Source: Escarpia spicata
Taxonomy: Eukaryota; Annelida; Polychaeta; Sabellida; Siboglinidae
NCBI GenBank assembly: GCA_963995525.1
Contig: OZ023211.1
Span: forward strand, 59,431,127-59,495,126
Reading direction: 5' to 3'
Length of the DNA: 64,000 bases
The first letter of the stretch is position 1. The number at the start of each line of letters is the position of its first letter. The notes below the pieces were generated by a model that was not told where the DNA came from, ran no database searches, and saw only the letters and a program-made list of their open reading frames with translations. A program made the translations under genes and the position numbers. Shown piece after piece: positions 42,460 to 56,148 of the stretch.

Positions 42460-45400
42460 ACAAATTATAAGTCGCTCGTCTTATTATTGTTTTCATAAGT
42501 TTAGTGATTTCGCTAAGAAAAACACAGATCGTTTTAGTATTCTAAGCACAAACATACAATCCGTAAATTCAAAATTTAGTGAACTAGAAGCATTTATAGA
42601 AGAATTAAATTATGTACATTTTAAATTCAGTGTAATATGTTTACAAGAATCATGGAGAGCGGAAGGCGATGATTTTTCTAAATTTGTGCTACATGGTTAT
42701 ACCACTATAACCCAGGGTAAAAGTTCCAGCAATAAAGGAGGCTTAGTAATATATATTGATAATAAATATAAAGTAGAAGTAATTATGAACCTTGATATAT
42801 ATAAACAGTGGGAAGACTTGATAATAAAGTAAATGGTGGCAACTTGTCAAAAGCATTAACTATTGGGAACATATATAGGTAACAAAGAACACATAATGAA
42901 GATATAAATGAATTTTCAGCAGTTGTAGCATCATTGGAAAAATATAATCATGAACTAATTATGGTAGGAGACTTTATTATTAATTTCCTCAAAATAAATG
43001 AAAATTATATCTACAGCAACTTTTTGGACACCTTAACTTCATACAGCCTTTACCCCCAAATAACTTTCCCCACCAGATTTACAAAATCAAACGGAACGCT
43101 GATAGACAACTTTTTCTGCAAACTTGGTAAAGCTGTTTTAGAAAGTACGGCAGGGATATTAACTAAAATATTTTCTGATCATCAACAATACTTCATAACT
43201 TTAGATATTACCCAAAAGGGAGAACCTCCTCCCAAATGTGTAAAGATAAATATTTTAAGCAGACAGGCAATGCAGAACGTTAGACATGAAATTAAATCAG
43301 ATGAAATATACAATAAACTTAATAAAGCTCCAAATGCTAATCCAAATTTAAATTATGATATCACATGTAAAGAAATAATAAGGTCTAAAATAAGCACATG
43401 CCAAGCAAATTAGTAAAATTTGATAAATATAAACATATCTACATGGATCACTCAGGGTTTGCTCAAGTCAATCAGATACCGAGATAATCCAAATTCACCA
43501 AATTATGAAACAGTTAGCATTAACCTTAAAACGTATAATGGAATTCTAAAGACAAACATTCGTGCAGCAAAACAAAGTTATTTTGAATCATGGTTTAATC
43601 GGTACAAAAATTACATAAGAAATACAGGGAAAACAATAAATGACTTTCTCTCTAAGAAAAAAATCCAGTATAAATTTCCAACATTTTTCAAAGACAATGA
43701 TGAAAAACTAACGGATAAAAAAGCAATCGCTAATAAATTTAAAGTGTTTTTTACAGACATTGCTAAGCTTATTGCAAACGATGTTAACTATGAAGGTACT
43801 AAAACTATAGTTATTATTTAAATAAAACTATAAATACTGTATTTAGGTTTCATAACATTGATGAGGAAACTGTAAGGAAAACTATACAAAGCCTTCCAAC
43901 GATGGAATTGATGGTATACAATAATTGAACCCGCAATAATTAAATCAATAACTATATTAATAAATCAAGTGTTAAACAAGGGAATGTTTCCTGATGAACT
44001 CAAAATTGCCAAAGTAATTCCTATTTTTAAGAAAGGTGATCCTACATTATTAAAAAATTATAGGCCCATTTCTTTACTTCCAACGATTGCCAAAGTAATA
44101 GAGAAAATAATCTTTACACAGTTATCATCATGTTTTAATGACAGGAACCTACTCTTTGACAATCAGTGCAGCTTTAGACCCAGACATTCAACTGAACTTG
44201 CTGCATTAGGATTAGTAGATAGAATTATAACGCAAATGGATAAAATGATGTTCCAATTAACATATTTCTCGACCTTTCTAAAGCTTTTGACATTATTGAC
44301 CACTCCATTTTATCAAGCAAATTGAGATATTACGGCATTGATGATGCAGCTCTACTTCTATTTAAAAGTTATTTAAATAATCGTAAACAGTATGTCGAAA
44401 TTGAATAAATAAAGTCTGAAGTTTTACCAATAGTAGTTGGTGTCACACAGTGTTCAATCCTTGGGCCATTGCAATTTATCATGTATATAAATGAATATTC
44501 ACAAGGTGGTAGTATATTTACATTTATAATATATGCATATGACACCACGTTATTTAGTACTTTAACATCTCTTAGTGATAATATACAAAATAACACAATT
44601 GAATCTTTAATAAACTATGAACTTTCCAGAGTTGTTGAATGGCTAAATATAAATAAACTATCACTAAATGAAACTAAATCTAAATATATGGTTTTTAATG
44701 TCCCCATCAAAAGTACACAAACCTTTACACTTAAAATAGACAATACAACTATGGCTAGTGGACGAATAACATTGTCTCGGGTTAACTCTTGATATACACT
44801 TAAATTGGAGAAAAAAACAGACAAAATCTATAATAAACGTGCAAAAATGATTGGCATATTAAATAGGCTAAAATATGTATTACCATTAGAAATTAAAAAA
44901 ATGTGTATGTTTCTTTAGTGTTATCACATATAAACTATTGTATATTGGCATGGGCATACAAAGTAAACAGATTAATGAAAATAAAAAGGTGTTCCTATAA
45001 TAATGTTAAGTGGATATAACTCACACATTGAGCCACTGTTTAAGCAACTTAATTTGTTAAACATAGAAGAACAATTAAAATTACAAGAATTGAAATCTTA
45101 CTTTAAATACATTCACAAAAACCTACCTGTTTAGTTATTAAACTGGCAGATTACTTCCATTGCTAATATACATCATCCTGATACTCGGAAATCAAAAAAT
45201 ATATTTGCCATCAGAACTAAACATGGATTTGCAAAACAATTTCTTCTATATAACTTGCCCCACACTATAAACAATACTCCAGAAATTGCGACAAAAAAAG
45301 ATATATACTCATAGCCTGCGAGGCTTTGCAATCTACGCTAAAATATTTTCCTGAAAAAATACAAAGATACATGCACACTTACAAATTGTTATTCATGTCT

Positions 45401-45520
45401 CCAAAATCAATGATGCAAATTGTTACAAAATGGACGAAAACTACTATTTAAGAATATGCACATATTTGAATATATCAGCCGATATGTAAGATATAAACGA
45501 CAACACAAGTTAAAAAAATT
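42460..45520 (+). pseudogene. LINE family A ORF2, decayed copy
   Basis: The endonuclease start (about 42510-42830) shows L-S-T-N-I-Q-S-V-N, I-C-L-Q-E-S-W and G-G-L-V-I-Y. After frame changes come V-G-D-F-I-I-N, F-P-T-R-F and S-D-H-Q (42934-43413). The RT (43969-44325) has K-V-I-P-I-F-K-K-G-D, P-I-S-L-L-P and F-R-P-R-H-S-T. The catalytic region at 44520-44545 reads Y-A-Y-D instead of Y-A-D-D. The C-terminal part extends to about 45470. Many shifts and stops show a dead copy. Confidence 0.85.
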
Positions 45521-45555
45521 ACAAAAAAGTTATACTAATTGGTTATAACTACCGT

Positions 45556-45593
45556 GGCTCCCATGATAGCGATAACATGTCTTAGTGGGAGCC
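45556..45593 (+). ncRNA. LINE family A 3' UTR hairpin, copy 2
   Basis: The outer stem GGCTCCCAT / GTGGGAGCC and a short inner stem GATA / TGTC preserve the fold of copies 1 and 3. An AATAAACTTCTTGTTCTTG-type tail lies about 180 bases downstream. Confidence 0.75.
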
Positions 45594-45799
45594 ACTGACC
45601 CCCTTGTGTGTCTTAAAACAAAAGGTACATTTTTCTGCTTTAATCACTTATTATTTCTGCCTTTAAGAAATAGTGTATACTATATATATGCATTTTTTTT
45701 TAATTTGTGGTAATGCATATACCTGACATGTTTATTGTGTTACTATTGTATTATATTTTTGGGGTCAAAATAAACTTCTTGTTCTTGCTCTTGTATATC

Positions 45800-46391
45800 C
45801 TGTGAATCACGTTGTTGACATCCTTGATTACAATGTTCCCATTGTTCATCCAGCAGTCTCCGGTTTTGTTTGCCCTTTTCAACACTCTTGTTGCGAAAGC
45901 TAACTTTGAGCACATTGTTGTCAAATTTTTTCATTCTTTTGTTTAAGTGAAGCTCTTGACTGAAACACTTCTCCGATTTGAAGCGGTCGAATACGGGTCG
46001 CGGCCGGGTGTAGGTGTCCGTTTTGCGACCAATTCTGTGTACCCGTTCAAAGTCGCTGGACAACACAGCAGGACTGATTTTCATGTACTCGTTACACATT
46101 TCGATGACTTTTGACTCATGGTCCTCCCCATGACCTATTCCTCAATGCCACTGAAACGTAGGTTTGTCCTAAGGCCACATTATTCATTGTCATCAATTGA
46201 GTTCTGGAGATGAGTAACCTTATCTTCAAGCAGTGCAATTTTATTGTTTTTTCATCCAGTTGCTGTTGAAAGTTTTTGAACGTTTGTCTCAATTCACGAA
46301 TCTCTTTGGCGAGTTCATCCGGAAAGAGAACCTTTTGATCTTTTTGGTTGTCCTCGACATTGCTTGATGTACGCGATATGTCAACTTGCAA
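45800..46391 (-). pseudogene. LINE ORF1 fragment (minus strand)
   Basis: Frames at 46391-46116 and 46099-45800 encode a coiled coil (E-I-R-E-L-R-Q-T-F) and the RRM part with F-E-R-V-H-R-I-G-R-K and F-D-R-F-K-S-E-K, as in L1-type ORF1 proteins. A frameshift separates them. The fragment abuts the tail of the + strand family A copy. Confidence 0.65.
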
Positions 46392-46746
46392 ACGCAGTCA
46401 CGCGGACACAAGAAGAAGTGGGTGTCTACAATTCCATTCTCCGGCGTTGTTTGCCAGTGCGTGTTACGCAATGCACCCTGCTACATAGGCACGCAGTGAC
46501 ACTGAGGCGTAATGTGCGTAGATTTCAGGCTTAAGTTATGGAACTAACAGTAGTTAAGCAACATCCATCTAGCACTTTCACAAAGTCCGAAACGTTCAGC
46601 GCGCTCTATCTCCTTCGGCCAGTCACCCACCTTGAAAATCTATACACTCCAACGCCTCCCCACCACAAAAACGCTCAAAGCTCGGGACACATCAGAATAC
46701 ACGTCTATCAGCCATCTTGTCCCCCCATAAAAGAAGAGATATGGGT

Positions 46747-47085
<339 letters not shown>

Positions 47086-47200
47086 GCACCGTATTGTTTT
47101 ATGTATAGATAACGCGACGATGGGAACCATCTTTCCAAAAAAACGTAGTCTCAATCGTAAAAAGGAGATATGCACCTCTACGTAACGAAATATAACTCAC

Positions 47201-47870
47201 CGAGCAAAATGCGGATCCGAAGAAGATTGGAATGTTGGGTCGGGTAATGGAACTTCTGCCCGTTCACTTCCGTTGCGTCATCCACGTGCACGTGATAGAT
47301 GTTGGGAACGTTCGCCAGGGTATGCTGCCACCACGGGCCCCTGGGTAGGGTGTCGCCATGCAGGAAAATGTAATCAGGTTTGATGAACTTGTGAGCGCTT
47401 AGATAACTAATAAACTGAATAAAAGAGAAGGTCATACCACGGCCAAAATTAATGTAGTGCACAATATTGGGAACGACGTATTCCCGCCCGTCGCTCTTCG
47501 CGCTCCTACTGACGGGACGTGTTCTTGTCGAAATTGGCTTCGGTTCCATTCCACTGCGTAACCGGATCACTTCGCGGAAGTCCAAACCTGACAGATCCGG
47601 TGCGCCCTTCCGCCGACAAGAGTAGACATCACTGACGTCGCGGTATTTGGCGGGAGCGCACCCGACACATGTATCTCCCGAGTAACCCACCGTCCTCACG
47701 TTCGTGTCGCTGGGCGCCTGTCCCAGTGGCTTCAATCTGCGGCTGTCGCCAAAGAAAATATACAGACAGGAACATAACAACAAAACGCCTGTAGAGAACG
47801 ACAAGAATTGACGCGTGAGTGTCATGTTCCGACAAGTTAAACGATCGATCGTCTGGCATCTGCCGTGCAT
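47201..47870 (-). CDS. Glycosyltransferase with DXD motif, exon A (N-terminal)
   Basis: This is the first recognised coding exon of the gene that ends at 28462. A signal anchor of about 18 hydrophobic residues (F-S-T-G-V-L-L-L-C-S-C-L) marks a type II Golgi protein. Two starts are possible: 47870 and Met16 at 47825. The latter puts the anchor close to the N-terminus. The stem is followed by the sugar-transferase core: P-N-I-V-H-Y-I, K-P-D-Y-I-F-L-H-G-D, and H-S-N-L-L-R-I-R-I-L-L, where relatives often have an acidic residue at the Asn. The exon ends at 47201 with donor GGTGAGT. An upstream non-coding exon is possible. Confidence 0.87.
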
Positions 47871-48379
47871 TGCGTATGGAATTAAGTAGCCTGAGCAACG
47901 GCCTGAGCCTGAGCGACGGCTTGCGCACAGCTAACTGCAGTCGGCTGAGGTGACCAACTTCAGGCAGTGTAAAAAAATGAGGCCGCACTTCACAATGTTG
48001 CGTGATTTCGCAATCGCAGCGCCGCCTGTCCACAGTGCAGTTGATTTACAGATAGCCTTAAAAGTACATATCGTAGATATATATGTGGAGACATTTGGAG
48101 ACTACAGGATCTTATTCATGGTTAGAAAATAAGGCAAGGCAAAGATGGCTGTTATGGCATGTTAATCCGCAACCTAAAACCTTACCAATTGCAATTGTGT
48201 TATATTTTATTGTGAAACTTGTGTCAACATATTTTGAGTTATTGGGGTGTTTCAAATGCTACGTGTACAGTTAAACCTGATTGCACTTAATTGATGACAT
48301 AACAAGATAGTCAATTTCATTTACTCAGCCAGTAACATCGCTTGCCTGGATGGTCCGGTGGTTTGTGAAGTATTAGAAT
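47871..48379. other. 5' flank of the glycosyltransferase gene
   Basis: The part next to exon A is GC-richer and likely holds the 5' leader and promoter on the minus strand. Short CTGAG repeats (CCTGAGCAACGGCCTGAGC) occur at about 47891-47920. No TATA box was identified. Confidence 0.4.
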
Positions 48380-48455
48380 TACTCTTCCTACGAGGTTCAC
48401 AACATATGCTGGTACACTTATTGATAATTTTTTATTTTATTTAACAAAGCATATT

Positions 48456-50797
48456 TTGCAAAGTACAGCAGGAATATTAATAAAAAAATTATCTGATCAT
48501 CAACCATACTTTATGCTTATGAACATTGCTCTAAAAGAGGAACATACTACAAAATTTATACGAATTAATGTACAAAATACAGAGGCTATGTTAAAAGTCA
48601 GAAATGATATAATCTCTTCTGAAATACATAAAAAATTAGATACTAGTTCAAATGCTGATCCAAACCATAATTATAACATTATTATTAATGAAATAAATCA
48701 AGCTAAAAATAAATATATGACTAGCAAATTAGTGAAATTTAATAAATATAAACATAAAAAATCTACATGGATAACTCAAGGCTTGCTAACCTCAATACGA
48801 TACAGAGACAAACTTTACAAACAATTAAAAATCACAAACCCTGAATCTTCTGCATATGGCGTATTATTGATTAATCTGAAAACATACAATAGTATTTTGA
48901 AAAGAAGTTTTCGCAAAGCAAAGCAATCATATTTTGACAAATGTTTTAATCAGTTTAAATTTGATATAAAAAACACTTGGAAAACCATAAATGAAATCCT
49001 GTCCAAACATAAAATTAATAAATCATTTCCAAAATATTTTAAAGAATCCGATTCTATTGTGGCAGACAAACTAGAAATTGCAAATAAATTCAATACATTA
49101 TTTACCAATATAGGTAGTAACCTGGCTAATGATATTAAATACAAAGGCATTCATGATCATTCATATTATCTAAATAATATAGTAAACTGTAATTTTACAT
49201 TTAAATACGTTGAAGAAGATACCATAAAGAAAACAATAATTAATCTACCCAACAAAAGTAGCTGTGGATGTGATGGTCTCTCAACCAAACTGCTAAAAAT
49301 GCTTGAACCTGCACTAACCAAATCTTTAACTTTATTAATAAATCAAGTATTAACCACGGGAATATTCCCTGATAAATTAAAAATTGCTAAGGTAATTCCG
49401 ATTTATAAAAAAGGTGAGCCAGCAGTATTCAATAATTATAGACCCATATCTCTTCTACCAGCTATTTCAAAAGTACTTGAAAAAATTATTTTTGACCAAT
49501 TATTATCTTATTTAAAAGACTCTAAGCTTTTGTTTGACCATCAGTATGGATTCCGACCTAAACATTCAACTGAATACGCAGCACTAGAATTAATAGATAG
49601 AATAATAACCAAACTGGATAAGGATGAAATACCCATTAATATTTACCTAGATCTTTCCAAAGCTTTTGATACCATTGACCATTTAATTTTAATTGACAAA
49701 TTGAAATATTATGGTATACATGGAATAAACCTGAACTTATTCAGCAGTTACCTAACAAATCGTAAACAATATACGGAAATTGACAATACAAAATCAAAAA
49801 TGTTATAAATAAAAACAGGTGTACCACAAGGTTCAATCTTAGGACCCCTGTTATTCATCATATATATCAATGATTTTGCAAAAGCCAGTAAAATGTTTAA
49901 TTTCATAATTTATGCTGATGATACAACTCTATCAAGTACACTAAACACTTTCAGCGATAACATACATGACGAAAATTTAGAATCTTTAATAAATGAAGAA
50001 ATTTTAAAAATAAATGAATGGCTCAAAATAAATAAATTATCGCTAAACATAGCAAAATCGAAATACATGACATTTCAAAAGGCAAAGAAAAATATACAGA
50101 CACTTACTCTGAAGATAGACAATGTAAATATTGAACAAGTCAAAGAATTAAATTTTTTGGGTTTAATTATAGAAACAAATTTAAACTGGAAAAAGCACAC
50201 TGAAAAAATTGCAAATGCTTGTTCTAAAAAAATTAGCGTATTAAATAAATTGAAACATGTGTTACCTCTTCATATTAAAATAATATTATATAATTCTTTA
50301 ATAGTGCCACACATTAATTATTGCATCATGGCGTGGGGCTTTCAATCAAATAGAATAATAAAACTTCAAAAAAAGCCATGAGAATTATTACCTTAAGTAA
50401 TTATACTTCCCACACAGAACCACTTCACAAAAAACTCAACTTGTTAAAAGTAGATGACATCCTTAAATTACAACAATTAAAATTTTACTATAAATATTTA
50501 CACAATGACTTACCAGTTTATTTACAAAACTGGAGGATAATGTTTAACTATGAGGTACATAATCATGATACAAGAGTCAGGAATAAAATATACACTTATA
50601 AAATTAAACATGAATTTGCTAAGAAATGTCTTAGGCATAATTTGCCACTTTTACTAAATAACATTCCTGATATTGTCAAAGAAAAGCTTAGTACACACAG
50701 TTCACAAGGATTTGCCAAGTATGTTAAACTTTATTTTTTACAAAACTATCAAGTAACATGCACCAGGCAAAACTGCTACATATGTATGCAAAATTAA
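48456..50797 (+). pseudogene. LINE family A ORF2 (reverse transcriptase), nearly intact
   Basis: The end of the endonuclease (S-D-H-Q-P-Y-F) is followed by a helical linker and the RT: S-S-C-G-C-D-G, K-V-I-P-I-Y-K-K-G, P-I-S-L-L-P-A, F-R-P-K-H-S-T, Y-L-D-L-S-K-A-F-D, G-V-P-Q-G-S-I-L-G and the catalytic Y-A-D-D-T-T. The C-terminus has H-I-N-Y-C-I-M-A-W-G and ends in C-Y-I-C-M-Q-N. Only two lesions were seen: an in-frame TAA near 49806 and a frameshift near 50378. It is a young copy. Confidence 0.9.
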
Positions 50798-50952
50798 GAA
50801 CTGACAACCACCTGTCAACTTGATACAATACAAAACAGTGCCTAAACGACAAACACAACAATCATGTAAGCTTGCTCACACTACACACATGCATACATAT
50901 TATGTTTTTTTGTTATTTGTATTGATTCAGTTAAAGTTTTATTGGAAAAGGT

Positions 50953-50990
50953 GGCTCCTCGATAGCGACTACCATAGTCTTAGAGGAGTC
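50953..50990 (+). ncRNA. LINE family A 3' UTR hairpin, copy 3
   Basis: The outer stem GGCTCCTC / GAGGAGTC and inner stem GACTA / TAGTC are kept. Relative to copy 1 the stems differ by paired changes (C-G to T-A outside, T-A to A-T inside). Confidence 0.75.
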
Positions 50991-51027
50991 TCCTGACCCT
51001 ACTTTGTCTGGGTCAAATAAAATAAAA

Positions 51028-51046
51028 TTCTTCTTCTTCTTCTTCA
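51028..51046 (+). repeat. (TTC)n tail of the LINE
   Basis: Six TTC units end the family A copy and mark its 3' insertion point. Confidence 0.85.
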
Positions 51047-52139
51047 GAAGTACATTTAGTCATACACAATACCGGTCAACAGCTCGTGAGAATGGTCGAA
51101 TAGGTAAATATATTGCGACTTCTGGAACTTGAGGATTTTGTCATGGAACCGGAGCGCTGGTCGGACAGGTGTCTGCACTGTTCTCACGGGTGGTACGGCG
51201 AAGTCAATTATAAGTTTTATTCAGCTAACTTCCATACAATGCGAAGGAGATCTGCCAGGGGTAGCGTACGTAGCTGGCTTACGACGATTGTTCCGAGTCC
51301 AGGAATAGAGTGACAAACAGTGGCGCCGCATCACGACTAGATAATCGATGCTTGTGAATACTAGGTTCACGGAGTGGCGCCAGTGTTCTAGGTAGAGCGT
51401 TCACGCACGGTTATGGCTATTTGTTACACTTCCGCGTACAAATGCATGCAACCACCTAATATCAAACGTACATTAAGCCTAGCCATAACCTTCAATCTAG
51501 CTGCAAACATAACTCTAAACCTAACCCGTTTTGCACATCAGACCAACCGGAGTAGGGCATTAAAAGGGCATTTATACATGGATGGGTAGCAAAAAGCTCC
51601 CTCTACGTACCAGAGACGCACCCAGAGAATGATTACTATTTTTCAAACTCAGGTTCATTGTACGCTTGCAGCATCTGGTGGTGTTTGCAACAACGGAAAC
51701 AGCAGAATATGCCGAAAGCGGGTAACAATGGTTGGTCCCGAGCTCAACACTTATGGAACTACAACAATCAACATGACCATCTAGATGTATTTATGGACCA
51801 GCCAAAAAGATCTCAAACAAAATAGCTACTAGCATAACCGGATAAAGCAACATTAATTACACAACAAGATGCATTGATAAATGAGGATGACAACATAGCT
51901 TAAGATGCAAAGAAATCATTGAGTTGGACACTTGATGGAAATAGAAAAGATGACGGAACAAAAAGGAGACTGCGACACAAAATTCCGGAGCCGAAGCTAT
52001 CTCGGCGATCCATGGCGATCGATTAACATCCGATATGAAGCTAAAAACCGGCAAGAATTTTTACCAACGAGGAATTTCTAAATCATAACTGGGACTACTT
52101 TCCTACCTGAACATTTGGCGCCACAGATGCTAAACGTCT
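51047..52139. other. Intergenic DNA with a dispersed repeat
   Basis: GACAAACAGTGGCGCC near 51313 and GGATGGGTAGCAAAAAGC near 51580 also occur, in variant form, near 62117 and 62069. An AACCTAACCC patch lies near 51520. No gene was found. Confidence 0.4.
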
Positions 52140-52155
52140 AGGATGAAAAGCTTAA

Positions 52156-52339
52156 CATACATACATACATACACATACCACACACGAGCACAGGCATAGG
52201 CACACGCGCACGCACGCACGCACTCACGCATGCACGCACGTACACACACACGCACGTACGCACGCATACACACGTACATGCGTAGACCCTTTCACACACA
52301 AACAAACAAACACGCACACACACACACACACACACACGC

Positions 52340-52423
<84 letters not shown>

Positions 52424-52800
52424 ACATGCTGACGATCTAAATTTACAGCGCGCATACTTGGGCACTCACTCACGTATGCACAACCGCACACGTACGCACT
52501 ACACACACACACGCGTGCACACGCACTCACTTACGCATGCACAAACGCACGTGCACACGCCACACACACACATGCGCACAAGCACACGTGCACACATACA
52601 CACTCACACACACACACACACACACATATGCAGTCACACGCACGCGCACATACTCACTCACTCACACACACCACACGCACGCATACACGTACACAAACAC
52701 AACCACGCACGCACGCACGAACGCGCGCGCACACAGCCACACTCACTCATTTACACATCACACGTACCCACGCACGCACACACACGCGCAATTATTGTTA
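52156..52800. repeat. Compound CA/TA/TG/ACGC microsatellite
   Basis: The array has CATA units, ACGC and ACAC repeats, then TA, then TG (52362-52422) and again CA-rich repeats with ACGC variants. All long frames here are low-complexity artefacts. Confidence 0.95.
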
Positions 52801-53278
52801 GACATGCATAACATAAATAATAAATGAGAACATTTTTGTTAAACTTGTTTGATGAACACAAAAAGTATCTCCGAATCTGCGCCGTTCGTTGTTGTATCAA
52901 AAGAAGACATCCTGCAAATCGGAAAAGTTGGCAATCGAAGACAGGAAGATCGTACGATTTATACTATGTTTGAAGTATACTACGCCTTTTTACTTCAGAT
53001 AATGATAAGAAGACAATCACTGGAGCCTCTTGACTGGCAACCCACTCAATATGGCCTGGCAACCCAACATTGGGTCACAATAGTTCTCAATCCGCCGTAC
53101 CTATTAGTACTACAACACGGCTCTCTGTCTGACAATAGTGAGTATAGAGCATGATGCAAAGTAGTGTTCTAAACGACCAAGAGGTACATTGTGAAGTGAA
53201 CACAGTGTTGCAGAAGGTGGAAAGGGTTGATAACTATTGCGACGAGATGTCACTGTGGAGGACAGAGGTATATGGAGA
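52801..53278. other. Intergenic DNA, no gene supported
   Basis: One open frame of about 100 codons (52849-53154) has no recognisable motif and no context; coding is not supported. Confidence 0.4.
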
Positions 53279-53616
53279 CATAGGCGCAGGAACAGAATTA
53301 GTATTGGGTGAGCTGAGAACATGAGCTTCTGCTGCACCACTCCGCTCCGCTTGATCATGGCACCGGTAGACGATGGGGGTGCTAGTGAATATTTTTCGCT
53401 ACCGCGCCACCATAATTCGAACCTCTCCGCTGTCTCGCTGTTTCTCTGCTCTCATGACTGATGACATCGGAAGACAGGAGTGGGTGCTGTTGACAATTTG
53501 TAGCGGCGACGTTCAAAGGCGCACATTTACTAGGGGCAGAACCATATGTCTGCCTCCCCAGCAAAATTCCGGGGGGAGGGCAGTTGCCTCCCCTACCCCC
53601 TGTTCCCGCGCCTATG
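53279..53616. mobile_element. 338-bp MITE with 15-bp terminal inverted repeats
   Basis: CATAGGCGCAGGAAC at 53279-53293 pairs with GTTCCCGCGCCTATG at 53602-53616 (14 of 15 bases). The 8-base flanks TATGGAGA and GATGAAGA agree at six positions, which would fit a decayed hAT-type target duplication. No protein is encoded. Confidence 0.6.
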
Positions 53617-54054
53617 GATGAAGAGCGTTAACAAGCAACATATATTTTCATTACGTATATTTTTAGTATTTTGAAAATCATTGGAAGGAAAGAGAATACA
53701 CATTATATCTGGTTTAACAAATTACCGTGTACATGGTTAATAGTGTGAATAATCGAATGCAATTATAGTGTAGCTGTACAATTATTTCGGATATATTACT
53801 TGTGTATGATTTATCTGCATGGGTGGATTCAGAAAGGATGATCAAAGGCCTGCAACCTCTTTTCGAGCAAAAGAGCAATTTTACAACACAAACATAGTAA
53901 TTGGCCGAAAATTCGATTGTGTCACCAACAAAGTGCACATTTTTAGGACTTTGTAAATATAATCAACATTCACTCAGAACCCCATAGTGCTTCCCTTTTG
54001 GTCATGAAATGGTGTATTTGTAACTTAAATAATAAAATATACATTATTTAGCTC
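53617..54054. other. AT-rich intergenic DNA
   Basis: Nothing beyond short open frames without motifs was found. Confidence 0.4.
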
Positions 54055-54375
<321 letters not shown>

Positions 54376-54727
54376 CTTATATTCCAAATGTCACAAAATT
54401 GCATCTTTTTAATTGTTTAGTATAACACAATTCAACAGACGGTAAGAGGGACATCTCCATCACATGAAGTTTTCTTTTGTTGACAATAAAATGAAAAACA
54501 TATAAACAAATGTACTTAAGTTGGCGCCAAGGAGCAAAACTAACTGCAGGCCAGAAGAAGGGGATGTTCCTTGTTTCTGCCCCAGTAGCCACGAAATGGA
54601 ATAAATAAAAGTAAGTAAATGGTGCACTTACAACAACTTTTATGTACATTACGTAACCGAGAAAAACTTAAATGTCATGAACCTAAACCCAGTTCGCAAC
54701 AGGAAACCACCACACAAAGTATTTGAA

Positions 54728-55383
54728 TACTAATCAGCAGACTGGGGCAAAATTAAACGCGGCATAACCCAATTAACAACATAATATTTTGACATTGACC
54801 CCAATTCACGAGACATTAAAACAAAAAAGATTTTTTTTCGGGCACAACTTGCCACACTGATCAACAATACCATCCCTAGACGCAACACCAAAGCAAAAAC
54901 CCACCTCCCCTGAATAACACGGAAAATAATAAAACTGCAACGAAAACGCAACAAAATCCACAAAAAAGCAAAAAGAACTGGACTTAATAGCGACTGGGAA
55001 ACGTTTAAAGAAATCAGAAGGCACGTCACTAAGACTGCAGCCAACTCTTACAAAGATTACTTAAACAATTACATCGGAGATAGCTTAAAAACAAACCCTA
55101 AACCATTTTGGCCATTCATCAAAGCAAACAAACGAGAAAAAAGTGGCATTCCCGAACTGCAAGTAAACGAACAACCAATCATCAATGATCATGACAAAGC
55201 AAATGCACTGAACCACCAATTTAGTTCCGTGTTCACCCAAGAAATCTACCCTATCCCCAAACATGCATCTTCCTCTTACCCTAATATGCCCACTCTTGAA
55301 ATCAGGATAGCTGGAGTAATCAAGCAAATGAAAAATCTAAACCAAACCAAAGCTACTGGCCCGGATGAACTCCCAGCCAGAGT
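54728..55383 (+). pseudogene. LINE fragment, endonuclease-RT linker and RT start
   Basis: A frame with few stops encodes N-T-I-P-R-R-N-T-K, W/stop-I-T-R-K-I-I, and K-P-F-W-P-F-I-K-A-N, then H-Q-F-S-S-V-F-T and K-A-T-G-P-D-E-L-P-A-R-V. The last motif opens the RT domain of Jockey/RTE-group LINEs. Stops occur near 54750 and 54915. The fragment is cut at 55383, where a minus-strand retroelement fragment starts. No ATG begins it. Confidence 0.75.
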
Positions 55384-56148
55384 ATGTGCTCACCACGGAT
55401 ACTAGAATAGGGGCCCCTGTATATTTGGGGACACGAAGAGCTCCATCGAGAGAGAGGATCTCTTGGGGGAGAAGGCCATGCATTCTCTGGCTTACTCCAC
55501 ACTTTGGAGCGGCTGTCCATCCGAGGTTTGAGAGCCCATAGAGTACCGGAGTTGAAGTGGCTAGGTGTGTGTGTAGCTCCAGGTAATCTCCAAGAAGAAC
55601 CACCGTCTTTCGAGGGTTACGCAGAAGGAAGGCACAGGTTTTGTAACGCTCTGTGCCGTAGTGGACAATGTCAGCATCGCCAATAATGATTTGCTTCTTG
55701 TTCGTGCGGACATTTGCGCAAAGAAGCGAACAAGGAATGGATTTCCTGCCAAGACGTCGACATCAGATTGCTTGACAACCAGTGCATCGAGTTCAAACGA
55801 CAAGCTACCCCTGGTGACAGTGCAGTGTTCTTCACCAATAACGTTCAAAGGGGTCACACCATCGGCCTGACGAGCAATCTGCGATGCTGTTGTGATCGGT
55901 AGACGGTACGACCGAGCTGTAGACGCGCGTATCGTGTTCGTCGTAGCACCAGTACCAAGGGTTAATGCCATAGGGTTATGTTGGTAGAATGTATACAACT
56001 CAGGTGATTGTGCTACATCGACTCGGCGAGAAGAGAGATCACACTGTACTTGGCATGCTGAGAAGTTAGTAATAACGTTCTCAGGCACTTCAATGTCACA
56101 TATATCGATTTCGTCTTCGCTGGTCATGATATATACTTTTAACTGCAT
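55384..56148 (-). pseudogene. Gypsy-type retropepsin region, active site lost
   Basis: The minus-strand frame (56148-55561) carries an A-L-T-L-G-T-G-A-T-T-N-T-I-R block, then R-Q-A-D-G-V-T-P-L and D-V-L-A-G-N-P-F-L. This is a retroviral-like aspartic protease as found in invertebrate Gypsy-type elements. The catalytic Asp of D-T-G is Gly here, so the enzyme is dead. A second frame down to about 55390 continues with V-V-L-L-G-D-Y-L-E-L. No RT follows. Confidence 0.7.

Larger units (their letters stand above)
48380..51046 (+). mobile_element. LINE family A, best-preserved copy (5'-truncated)
   Basis: The copy starts inside the endonuclease near 48380, runs through the full RT and C-terminus, and ends with the 3' hairpin (50953-50990), AATAAAATAAAA and a (TTC)n tail at 51028-51046. 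5' truncation and a simple-repeat tail are the usual marks of LINE insertion. Confidence 0.88.

Noticed and set aside
52849..53154. 101-codon open frame
   Set aside because: No recognisable domain, no splice or promoter context, and it lies between simple repeats and a MITE.
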